From a virus, in the IMG/VR virus record IMGVR_UViG_3300001748_000033, positions 1 to 22,419 of that record: 22,419 nt of DNA; one strand, written 5' to 3'. Shown piece after piece: positions 1 to 7,029 of the stretch. The stretch's first letter is position 1, and the number at the start of each line of letters is the position of its first letter. The position numbers and the translations under genes were made by a program. The notes under the pieces were generated by a model. It ran no database searches. It saw only the letters and a list, made by a program, of their open reading frames with translations, and was not told the origin of the DNA.

Positions 1-1353
1 GGTGCAGACGAAACCGGTAACGGCGGGCAGTATGCTACAGCCACAGAATCTGTTATTCTTGCTAACAACTTCAGTATTCTAATTGATGCTGTTACGGCAG
101 GAAATCTTGACAGTGTTCCTGCAGTTGTTTTGCCAAATCTAACTTCTAGAGGTGTTGGATCTGATCTTGTAGCAGCTATCAATTCTATAAACGATCAAAG
201 AGATTTGTTTATTCTGCAAGGGGTGAAAAGAGCAACTGCAACTGGCGACGCAACAATTTTCTTGAAGAGCGGCGATTATGTAGTTAACAATCCTCTGACA
301 CTGCCTGCCAAAACTTCTGTGATTGGTGACAACTTAAGAACAACTACTATTCGCCCGCAAAACGTCGATTCAGATATTTTCTACGTTAATACAGGTTGCT
401 ATATTAGAGACATTACTTTTAGGGATCATCAGAATGGTGCTGCGTGTGTTGCGTTCGATCCCAATGTAGATAGCCCTGGTGCAGGTCCTTTTATTATTCA
501 GTCACCCTATATTCAAAACTGCACATCTATTACCACAAATGGTACTGGTCTGAAAGTAGATGGATCTAAAGCGACAGGGCTTAGATCGATGGTTGCTGAT
601 GCATTTACTCAATACAATGCAGCAGGAATTGGGGTTCATATTCTCAATCGGGGTTATGCTCAGCTAGTTTCTATCTTCACAATTTCTACACAAACTGGAA
701 TTCTAGCTGAAGATGGTGGGCAATGCTCACTGACTAACTCTAACTCTAGCTTTGGTGATCGTGGGCTTGTTGCAACAGGTAGTAGTAAAGTTCTTTATTC
801 TGGTACTTTGGATTCTGATTATTTCATATTTGACGATGTTATGATCGTTAATGAAATTACAAATCTGGATTCTACAGATTACTTAAATCCATTTGGTCAG
901 TATAAGCGCCCGAACTATGGTGACGCAATACTTTTCGATTCAGAAAATTATTACTACACAGTTCTTGATGTTGATTCGGTTGCTCCTGGGAAATATACAA
1001 TTACATTTGAGCCACCTTTGAATCAGGACAAGTTAAGAAATCAAACGATTTCTTTTAAACAAAGATCAAATATCGTTACAAGTTCTCACACTTTCGAATT
1101 TGTGGGTGCTGGTACGAACACGTTTACAGCAATTCCTCAAAATGGTGGTATACCAGATCAAACAAAAGAAGTTGTTTTTGATTCAGCAAATAACGAAGGG
1201 CTTGTGGTATTCACAAGTACCGACCAACTTGGTGATTTTAGAATTGGTAGTGAATTGACAATTCGTAGACAGCTCGGTCGAATCGAAGGTGAAACTTTCG
1301 AAAGATCGCTGTATCAAATCTTAACTCCGTATATCCTAGCACTTGAGGGTTGA
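1..1353 (+). CDS. Virion structural protein with a right-handed beta-helix-like body, 5' truncated
   Basis: The reading frame is open from base 1, so the gene begins upstream of the window; the TTG at 130 lies inside it and is not the start. About 450 residues are visible. The segment reading SGDYVVNNPLTLPAKTSVIG, followed by short turn-rich strands (TGCYIRDITFRDHQNG, then repeated G-x-x-V/L-x-x-S/N rungs to about base 800), is the pattern of pectate-lyase-like beta-helices used in phage tail spikes and fibres. The C-terminal third is beta-rich and ends in a charged stretch. It lies immediately upstream of two more surface proteins and gene 13, where T4 has baseplate and short-tail-fibre genes (9 to 12, wac). 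I infer a baseplate or tail-fibre surface role. No catalytic residues of a lyase were identified, so an enzymatic activity is not claimed. Confidence 0.7.
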   Translation, partial: GADETGNGGQYATATESVILANNFSILIDAVTAGNLDSVPAVVLPNLTSRGVGSDLVAAINSINDQRDLFILQGVKRATATGDATIFLKSGDYVVNNPLTLPAKTSVIGDNLRTTTIRPQNVDSDIFYVNTGCYIRDITFRDHQNGAACVAFDPNVDSPGAGPFIIQSPYIQNCTSITTNGTGLKVDGSKATGLRSMVADAFTQYNAAGIGVHILNRGYAQLVSIFTISTQTGILAEDGGQCSLTNSNSSFGDRGLVATGSSKVLYSGTLDSDYFIFDDVMIVNEITNLDSTDYLNPFGQYKRPNYGDAILFDSENYYYTVLDVDSVAPGKYTITFEPPLNQDKLRNQTISFKQRSNIVTSSHTFEFVGAGTNTFTAIPQNGGIPDQTKEVVFDSANNEGLVVFTSTDQLGDFRIGSELTIRRQLGRIEGETFERSLYQILTPYILALEG

Positions 1354-1356
1354 TAA

Positions 1357-1725
1357 ATGGCTATTCCATTAAACGTATTTAAAACGACAACTGCGGTTAT
1401 TGCAGAAGAACCCTCTGGTGGGTTCATCGGCGATAGTGATCTTGTATACACTGTGCCTTCTGGAATTACCACAATTGTTCTGATGGCTCAGGTTGCTAAC
1501 ACTGATAGCGCTGAGCATACAGTTACATTCCAACATTATAATAACGTAAGCCTTGTTGCGACAGAGCTTGTGAAAGATTTTCCTATACCTCCAAAAGATG
1601 CAACTGGCTTGATTACAGGAAAATTAATTGTCGAACAAGGCAACAGAGTTCGCGCTTCTGTATCTGCAGGATCTGGCAGCACGATGAAACTCACATTAAG
1701 TTATCTGGAATCTCTAAATGGCTAG
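1357..1725 (+). CDS. Small beta-rich virion protein
   Basis: This 122-residue protein starts at an ATG three bases after the previous stop; a GAGGG stretch in the upstream coding sequence (about 1345) can serve as ribosome binding site. It contains the segments LVYTVPSGITTIVLMAQVAN, HTVTFQHYN and GKLIVEQGNRVRASVSAGSG, and ends KLTLSYLESLNG. This is the pattern of a small all-beta protein that I recognise as recurring in marine T4-like phages next to fibre or neck genes; its exact role is unknown. No signal peptide or membrane segment is seen. Its last 8 bases overlap the start of the next gene, implying coupled translation. A decoration or fibre-accessory role is inference from neighbours and fold pattern. 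Confidence 0.65.
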   Translation: MAIPLNVFKTTTAVIAEEPSGGFIGDSDLVYTVPSGITTIVLMAQVANTDSAEHTVTFQHYNNVSLVATELVKDFPIPPKDATGLITGKLIVEQGNRVRASVSAGSGSTMKLTLSYLESLNG

Positions 1726-2926
1726 ATTGATAAGGACCCTTAGTGGTCGAGTAAAAAGAACTGATCCAACTCAGTTAGACTCTGGCAGATTTGAGTATCT
1801 AACTCTTGATCAGGCTGAACCGGGCTTAGGTGTTCCTGAGTCAGACGGGGCCGTTCTTATTTCTAATACGGATGGAACACGTTCTTTTACTAACGAACTT
1901 ATCATCAAGGGTCTTGCATTTCAATCTGGTCAGCTAGATTCTGCTGATTCTTCAAGTCTTTATGCGTTGTTTGTTAAGGGCAATCCTTTTGATGCTTCGG
2001 TTGATAGCATTGGGTTTCGTCGGATTAGCGACACTATTTTTGAAGCTGACACTCTTGACACAGTAACAAGTCGCGGCGCACAGACAGGAAATAATATTCA
2101 AGTCGGTGGGCTTATTGCTGACAGTGTGTCGATTCTAGGTAATCTTACCGTTCAAGGTACGACTACCACAATCAATTCGACAGTTCTGACAATCAATGAC
2201 AAGAATATTGTTATTGCGGATGGTGCAGGAAGCGCAGCAGCAGCAGACAGCGCTGGTATTACCGTTGCGGGCGCAAACGCAAACATCTACTATAAAGCAG
2301 GTACGAATAGCTGGAATATTGATCGGGCGTTAAATGTAGATTCGAATGTTGTTGTTGGTGGTAAACTTTTTATTAATGTTACTGAAACACAGCAAACTTC
2401 GCTGGCTCTTTACATCGACGAAGTTACAGGTGAAGTGTACGCAGGAGCTCCTACGGGTGACAGTGCTGGTGAAGCGACATTTGCAAGACAAATTCAAATT
2501 ACAAAAACTGATGACAGCGGAACATTCTATCCGCTGTTTGCTGGTGTCAATGCCGGCATTGATAGTGTAAATGCTGATTCGAATTTCTCTTATGATCCTT
2601 CTATTAATCAGCTAACACTTGGTAGACTTGTTCTAAATCAACTTGCAAACTATCCTACAGCAAGTAACTTCCTTGTCATTGACTCAAGCAACAATGTTGG
2701 ATTTAGAGACGCAGGAAGCCTTCCGTTCTTAGACTCTGAACAAGACACTCTTGATACAGTAACGACAAGAGGGGACTCTACAAACAATGCTATTACAGTG
2801 GGTAAAGTTACCACTGTTGACAGCGTGAGTGTAGGCAGCACACTTCAATTTGCAGATCAATTCTTAGATGGTTCGGGTAGAAGATTGGTAATTTACGATT
2901 CTACAGGTTCGGTTCTTTGGGGTTAA
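1718..2926 (+). CDS. Modular fibre-like virion protein
   Basis: This 402-residue protein has a short basic N-terminus (MARLIRTLSGRVKRTDPTQL) that may anchor it to the virion. Known phage-fibre modules follow: a DTLDTVT-x-RG...NN-x-VG unit occurs twice (residues about 111 and 343), the middle carries GTTTTINSTVLTINDKNIV (about 145 to 165), and a FYPLFAGVNAGIDS...LSYDP-like unit (from F270) is also found in the fibre gene at 7030. The protein is unusually rich in Asp-Ser pairs (16 by my count). It overlaps the preceding gene by 8 bases and ends six bases before gene 13. In T4 the place just before gene 13 is held by wac (fibritin); this protein is a positional counterpart, but I see no sequence evidence that it is fibritin. 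A trimeric fibre or whisker role is inferred. Confidence 0.7.
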   Translation: MARLIRTLSGRVKRTDPTQLDSGRFEYLTLDQAEPGLGVPESDGAVLISNTDGTRSFTNELIIKGLAFQSGQLDSADSSSLYALFVKGNPFDASVDSIGFRRISDTIFEADTLDTVTSRGAQTGNNIQVGGLIADSVSILGNLTVQGTTTTINSTVLTINDKNIVIADGAGSAAAADSAGITVAGANANIYYKAGTNSWNIDRALNVDSNVVVGGKLFINVTETQQTSLALYIDEVTGEVYAGAPTGDSAGEATFARQIQITKTDDSGTFYPLFAGVNAGIDSVNADSNFSYDPSINQLTLGRLVLNQLANYPTASNFLVIDSSNNVGFRDAGSLPFLDSEQDTLDTVTTRGDSTNNAITVGKVTTVDSVSVGSTLQFADQFLDGSGRRLVIYDSTGSVLWG

Positions 2927-2931
2927 AATAA

Positions 2932-3687
2932 ATGGCATCACCAGCATCAAGACAAGAACTGATTGATTTTTGCTTGCGCAGACTCGGAGAGCCTGTCATT
3001 GAAATTAATGTCGATACTGATCAGGTAGAAGATAAAGTAGATGATGCAATTCAAAAATATCAAGAGTTTCACAGCGATGCGACCATTCGCACCTATCTGA
3101 AATATCAAGTGACTGCGGACGATGTTACGAACGGGTATGTTCCTATTTCGTCGAACATTATTTTTATTTCGAAAGTGTTTCCGTTCTCTTCTACATTTGG
3201 TTCCTCTGGTAATCTGTTTGACATTCGTTATCAGATGTTTTTGAATAACATGGGCGACTTCATTAACTTCGCCGGCGATCTTGCGTATCTGTATCAGATG
3301 GAGCAATATCTGAGCATGATCGATCTTCAGCTTCACGGGCATCCTACTGTGAAGTTTTCACGCCGTCAGAATCGTCTGTATATTTGGGGCGACTTTGAAG
3401 ACAAAGACCTGCAAGCTGGTGACTATCTGGTTGCAGAAGTTTTTCAAACAATCGATCCTGAGACGCACACAAGCATCTACAATGACATGTTTATCAAAGA
3501 CTACACCACCGCTTTAATCAAGCAGCAATGGGGTGCGAATCTTAGCAAGTTTGAAGGAATGCAATTACCTGGTGGTGTAACGATGAATGGTCGTCAAATT
3601 TTTGAAGATGCGACCGCTGATATTGAACGTCTAGAAGAGAAGCTGAGAACAGAGCAAGAGCTACCTGTCGACTTCTTCGTGGGTTAA
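2932..3687 (+). CDS. gp13: Neck protein gp13 (head completion)
   Basis: The 251-residue product matches the T4-like gp13 family, especially the N-terminus, which reads RQELIDFCLRRLGEPVIEIN and then DQVEDKVDDAIQKYQEFH. T4 gp13 is somewhat longer (309 residues). In T4, gp13 and gp14 form the neck that seals the packaged head at the portal and provides the docking site for the finished tail. The C-terminal half (KDYTTALIKQQWGANLSKFE, then GRQIFEDA and ERLEEKLR) is helical and also typical of the family. The start ATG at 2932 gives the family-typical beginning MASPASRQELIDFCL. It is followed after one base by gene 14, so the two neck genes are expressed together. Confidence 0.93.
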   Translation: MASPASRQELIDFCLRRLGEPVIEINVDTDQVEDKVDDAIQKYQEFHSDATIRTYLKYQVTADDVTNGYVPISSNIIFISKVFPFSSTFGSSGNLFDIRYQMFLNNMGDFINFAGDLAYLYQMEQYLSMIDLQLHGHPTVKFSRRQNRLYIWGDFEDKDLQAGDYLVAEVFQTIDPETHTSIYNDMFIKDYTTALIKQQWGANLSKFEGMQLPGGVTMNGRQIFEDATADIERLEEKLRTEQELPVDFFVG

Positions 3688-3688
3688 C

Positions 3689-4579
3689 ATGGCTATAAAT
3701 CGATATTTCAGTCAAGGAACAGCATCAGAACAGCGACTCTACGAAGATATTATAATTGAGTCACTGAAAATCTATGGGCAAGATGTTTACTATTTACCTC
3801 GTGAAATAGTTAATCGCGATACTATTTTTAGCGATGACTCTACTTCTAGATTCAAAGATGCGTATCGTATTGAAATGTACATTGAAAACGTCGAAGGTTT
3901 TGACGGTGAAGGCGATCTGTTTACCAAGTTTGGTGTAGAAATTCGTGATGCTGCTACATTTATTGTAGCGCGTCGTCGATGGAATTCTAAAGTTGCTTTT
4001 TATGAAAACACTGACACTCAGTCATTTTATCGCCCGCGCGAAGGTGACTTGATCTATCTTACTTTGTCAAGGTCTTTCTTTGAGATTACAAAAGTCGAAA
4101 CAGAAAATCCGTTTTATCAATTGAAAGACTTGCCTGTGTTTCGCATTCGCGCAGAGTTGTTTGAGTACAATGATGAAGATTTTGATACGAGTCTCAATCT
4201 TGATACCATCGAATCTAATCATGCTTATCAAACAATTCTCACATTTGATTTAGCACAAATGACAGGCAAATTTGAGATTGGTGATACAATTACTCAGACA
4301 AATCCAAACGGATTTACAATTACAGGTGATGTTGTTAAGACTGACGCAACCGTTTCAAGCGCGTATAAAGTTTATGTTGCTCACGCTGGAGCGAGCGATG
4401 GCGAGTTTCATAACTTTTCGACATTGTACAGAATTGAAAATGAAAATGGAATTGGTGGTAAGCCGTCAGCAGTAGGCGAAGAAGATTTGCAAGACAGTCA
4501 ACAGAATGCAGACTTCGATACTGAAGCAACAAATATCATTGATTTCAGTGAGCAGAATCCCTTTGGAGATCCAGTCTAA
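3689..4579 (+). CDS. gp14: Neck protein gp14
   Basis: The 296-residue product carries the gp14 signature near its N-terminus: QDVYYLPREIVNRDTIFSDD, then FKDAYRIEMYIENVEGFDGE and GDLFTKFGVEIRDAATF. T4 gp14 (256 residues) joins gp13 in the neck that closes the head and mates it with the tail. The region around residues 120 to 170 (REGDLIYLTLSRSFFEITKV, then FYQLKDLPVFRIRAELFEY) is also family-typical. The C-terminal 90 residues are less familiar and acidic. The start is one base after the gp13 stop, and the stop overlaps the gp15 start by one base (TAATG), consistent with tightly coupled translation of 13-14-15. Confidence 0.93.
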   Translation: MAINRYFSQGTASEQRLYEDIIIESLKIYGQDVYYLPREIVNRDTIFSDDSTSRFKDAYRIEMYIENVEGFDGEGDLFTKFGVEIRDAATFIVARRRWNSKVAFYENTDTQSFYRPREGDLIYLTLSRSFFEITKVETENPFYQLKDLPVFRIRAELFEYNDEDFDTSLNLDTIESNHAYQTILTFDLAQMTGKFEIGDTITQTNPNGFTITGDVVKTDATVSSAYKVYVAHAGASDGEFHNFSTLYRIENENGIGGKPSAVGEEDLQDSQQNADFDTEATNIIDFSEQNPFGDPV

Positions 4580-5961
4580 TGTTTGGCACTTATTTTTATC
4601 ACCAAAGGATTCGCAAAGCAGTAGCGGTGTTTGGCTCTCTGTTTAATAACATTAATGTTGTTCGAACAAACAGCGCTGGTGCTGTAATGAGTCAAGTTAA
4701 AGTACCTTTGTCTTACGCACCAAAAAGAGATTTTCTAGCTAGAATCGATGCAACACAAGATGGTGAAGAAGCAGAGCGTCAGGTAGCAATTAAATTGCCA
4801 AGAATGTCTTTTGAAATTACGAATATGCAATATGATCCTGCAAGACAATTGCCTAAGATGAATAAGTGTGTGACTTTTCCCACGAACTTCGAAGGTGGTG
4901 CGCGAGAGCTTTACACACCCGTTCCTTATCTAATTGGCTTTCAGTTGAATGTTTATGCAAAATCACAAGATGATGCATTACAAATTGTCGAACAGATTTT
5001 ACCATATTTTACACCACAGTATACGGTGACTGTCAAGCCTTTATCTGATTTTGATACAAAAGAAGATACGCCAATTTCTTTGGTAGGTATTACTTTTAGT
5101 GATGACTATGAAGGGTTGATTGAGGCAAGAAGATCGATCATCTACACACTTGACTTTGAAATGAAACTCAGTCTCTATAAAAACATTGCTGCAACAAGTG
5201 CGGTTATTACTTCTGCCGATGTTAATATCTACGACTATGACGACACAGATAATTTATACTCTACAGTCGAAGTTCGAACATTTTCGAAAGCGGGTCTTTC
5301 AGGTTCTCTTCTGTTCGAAGACGGTGGCACAATTACCAATTCCAATTTCAAAATAGATAATGTACCAGCAGAAGTTTCTTCGCTTGAAATATTGACAGCA
5401 CCGTCAAACGGTACAGCAACAGCAACTTTGACTACGAACACTACAACAGCGCTTGGTAAAATTACGTCAACAGGCACTTGGACGTATACGCCAAACGCAG
5501 ACTGGTATGGATCAGATTCGTTTGTGATCAAAGCTAATTTTGTTGGTGGTGGATCGATCAATTCTACGATTACTGTCTCTGTACAGAATCCTGAAAAAGA
5601 TGCGATCAATGATGCATTTACGTTTGATCTTGCTTTCGACAATTATATTGATTTCAACGTAGCATCAAACGATGATTTTGAAACAACAGGCGGTGTTACA
5701 TATTCTATTTCTGCTGGCGGTTACCCATCGAATGGTTCGGTGCAAGTTTTAAATGCGAATACAGGTGCGTTTAGATACACTCCAAACGCAGGATTTACAG
5801 GAACAGATACTTTTCTTTACAGGGCAACACCAGCAACGGGTCAATCAGAAACGGGAATTGTCACGATAACAGTTAATGATACTGCAAGTACTATGATTGC
5901 AGAATCTGGTGCATTAATTGCAATAGAACAAGACATTGACACTATTATCGCTTACGAATAG
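4579..5961 (+). CDS. gp15: Tail terminator / sheath stabiliser gp15 with two C-terminal Ig-like domains
   Basis: Residues 1 to about 213 match T4-like gp15 (T4 length 272): it begins MFGTYFYHQRIRKAVAVFGS, with PRMSFEITNMQYDPARQLPK and the stretch through LDFEMKLSLYKNI. gp15 caps the tail tube and sheath and mediates head-tail joining. The protein does not stop there. A linker (about 216 to 260) leads into two tandem beta-sandwich repeats, each ending in the same signature: YTPNADWYGSDSFVIKANF around P305 and YTPNAGFTGTDTFLYRA around P402. This is the cadherin-like/Big_9-type signature of tandem adhesion repeats. The extension adds about 245 residues. The core assignment is firm; that the extra domains project from the neck and bind a surface is inference. 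It starts on the last base of gene 14. Confidence 0.9.
   Translation: MFGTYFYHQRIRKAVAVFGSLFNNINVVRTNSAGAVMSQVKVPLSYAPKRDFLARIDATQDGEEAERQVAIKLPRMSFEITNMQYDPARQLPKMNKCVTFPTNFEGGARELYTPVPYLIGFQLNVYAKSQDDALQIVEQILPYFTPQYTVTVKPLSDFDTKEDTPISLVGITFSDDYEGLIEARRSIIYTLDFEMKLSLYKNIAATSAVITSADVNIYDYDDTDNLYSTVEVRTFSKAGLSGSLLFEDGGTITNSNFKIDNVPAEVSSLEILTAPSNGTATATLTTNTTTALGKITSTGTWTYTPNADWYGSDSFVIKANFVGGGSINSTITVSVQNPEKDAINDAFTFDLAFDNYIDFNVASNDDFETTGGVTYSISAGGYPSNGSVQVLNANTGAFRYTPNAGFTGTDTFLYRATPATGQSETGIVTITVNDTASTMIAESGALIAIEQDIDTIIAYE
5226..5907 (+). repeat. Two Ig-like (cadherin-like/Big_9-type) repeats appended to gp15
   Basis: Within gene 15, two protein repeats of roughly 90 residues share the closing motif Y-T-P-N-A-(D/G)-(W/F)-(Y/T)-G-(S/T)-D-(S/T)-F, with the prolines at residues 305 and 402. 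Each is preceded by an N-G-(T/S)-(A/V) turn (SNGTATATL and SNGSVQVLN). The match is at protein level; the DNA of the two copies is clearly diverged. Confidence 0.75.
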
Positions 5962-5969
5962 GAACGATC

Positions 5970-6284
5970 ATGCCAACTATAAAAATTTCTCAGTTAGACG
6001 AGTTTTCTGGAACACCAGATAGTTCTGATTTGCTTCCACTTGTAGATTTAAGTGAAACGCAAACTAAAAGAATCTCAATACGAGATTTAGCCTCTTATAT
6101 GGACAGCGCAGAAAACGCGACTAATGCAATTGTGGCTTTAAGAGCAGACACAACTGAAAATGCAATTTATGTTTCAGGAGACTCGTCTGGCATCTGGAGT
6201 GGTGATCCACCAGAAACTGTAAATGATGCAATTGATAGACTGGCTGCACTTATTCAATCTTTGAATGGTGGTACTGGCGCATAA
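5970..6284 (+). CDS. Minimal fibre-family protein (shared N-terminal domain, short tail)
   Basis: This 104-residue protein begins KISQLDEFSGTPDSSDLLPL and continues VDLSETQTKRISIRDLASY. The same arrangement (K/R-I-x-(Q/D/E)-L ... D-(D/L)-x-L-x-(V/I)-x-D-x-(S)-x-x-T-K-(R/Q/K)-I) opens the next three proteins, so this is a shared fibre attachment or assembly domain. After it come a single Ala-Asn segment matching the repeat of the gene at 7030 (residues 45 to 59) and a helical tail, TVNDAIDRLAALIQSLNGG. There is no fibre shaft or receptor-binding tip. A ribosome binding site (AGGAAC) overlaps the end of gene 15. It could be an adaptor, a stunted paralogue or a fibre inhibitor; the data do not decide. 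Confidence 0.6.
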   Translation: MPTIKISQLDEFSGTPDSSDLLPLVDLSETQTKRISIRDLASYMDSAENATNAIVALRADTTENAIYVSGDSSGIWSGDPPETVNDAIDRLAALIQSLNGGTGA

Positions 6285-6288
6285 TCAG

Positions 6289-6296
6289 TATAAATA
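6289..6296 (+). promoter_or_regulatory. T4-type late promoter box TATAAATA
   Basis: An exact TATAAATA, the T4 late promoter -10 consensus, lies in the 37-base gap between the genes at 5970 and 6322. A GAGGAA ribosome binding site starts at 6311, leaving room for a normal short leader. Confidence 0.75.
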
Positions 6297-6321
6297 AAGA
6301 AAACTCTTTTGAGGAATTACG

Positions 6322-7026
6322 ATGGCTATAGCAGGCGTACCAATATCGACTCTTAGGGAACTTGTCATACCCGCGAGCGATGATTATCTAGTCATTAATG
6401 ACCAAAGCACTTTTACAACAAAAAGAATTACATTCGCTAATCTTTTTGCTGATTATGCTAGCAATCTTAGAGATTCTGCTACGGGTGCGTTCGTCGATAA
6501 TTTTACAACTAACAGTCTTAACGTAAAAGGAAATGCGTCAGTTACGGGTGATGCTACGATCTTAGGCACAATCAATTTCGAAAATCTCTATGATGTTGTT
6601 GAAGGTATTACGATAAGTAAGTTTGTTGATGAAGCTGATGGTATTGCAAGTAATGATAATGATACTTCGATCCCAACATCAGCAGCAATAAAAGCATATG
6701 TTGACGGAGCTGTTTCTGACTATCGTGCAAAAGAAAACATCAAGCCATTTGGTGAGGCGTTAAAAAAACTAAATGGTATTAAAGCGTATGAGTACAACCT
6801 GATTGCAGAACCTGGCGTCACCGAAGTTGGTTTCATTGCACACGAACTACAAGAAAGATTGCCTACTTTAGTCAATGGCGAAAAAGATGCAGTTTACGAA
6901 GGTGGTAAGCCGAAATATCAAACAGTGAATTACGCTAAAATGGTTCCCATTTTGTTCACCGCAATTCGTGAACTAGAAAAGCAAGTAAGAGACTTAAGAG
7001 ATCAACTTGCAGAGATTAAAGGATAA
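6322..7026 (+). CDS. Fibre protein with C-terminal S74-type self-cleaving chaperone domain
   Basis: The 234-residue protein has three parts. Residues 1 to about 45 are the shared fibre N-terminal domain (ISTLRELVIPASDDYLVIND, then TFTTKRITFANLFADY). Residues about 55 to 130 are a module also found in the gene at 8512: a LNVKGNASVTGDATI strand block, DVVEGITISKFVDEADGI, then IPTSAAIKAYVDGA. Residues 132 to 234 are a Peptidase_S74 intramolecular chaperone: it begins SDYRAKENIKPFGEALKKL and contains EVGFIAHELQERLPTLVNG, then VNYAKMVPILFTAIRELEKQ. In the endosialidase family this domain trimerises the fibre and cuts itself off just before the serine of S-D-x-x-x-K; here Ser132 and Lys137 have exactly that spacing, so cleavage between 131 and 132 is expected. 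The protein is short for a fibre, so the mature piece would be only about 131 residues. Confidence 0.85.
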   Translation: MAIAGVPISTLRELVIPASDDYLVINDQSTFTTKRITFANLFADYASNLRDSATGAFVDNFTTNSLNVKGNASVTGDATILGTINFENLYDVVEGITISKFVDEADGIASNDNDTSIPTSAAIKAYVDGAVSDYRAKENIKPFGEALKKLNGIKAYEYNLIAEPGVTEVGFIAHELQERLPTLVNGEKDAVYEGGKPKYQTVNYAKMVPILFTAIRELEKQVRDLRDQLAEIKG

Positions 7027-7029
7027 ATC

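Noticed and set aside
130-132. TTG as the start of the first gene
   Set aside because: The same frame is open without a stop from base 1 (encoding GADETGNGGQYATATES and onward), so the gene continues from upstream and TTG is internal.
1718-2926. Calling this gene wac (fibritin) from its place before gene 13
   Set aside because: The position agrees, but the sequence shows general fibre modules and no feature that I can tie specifically to fibritin.
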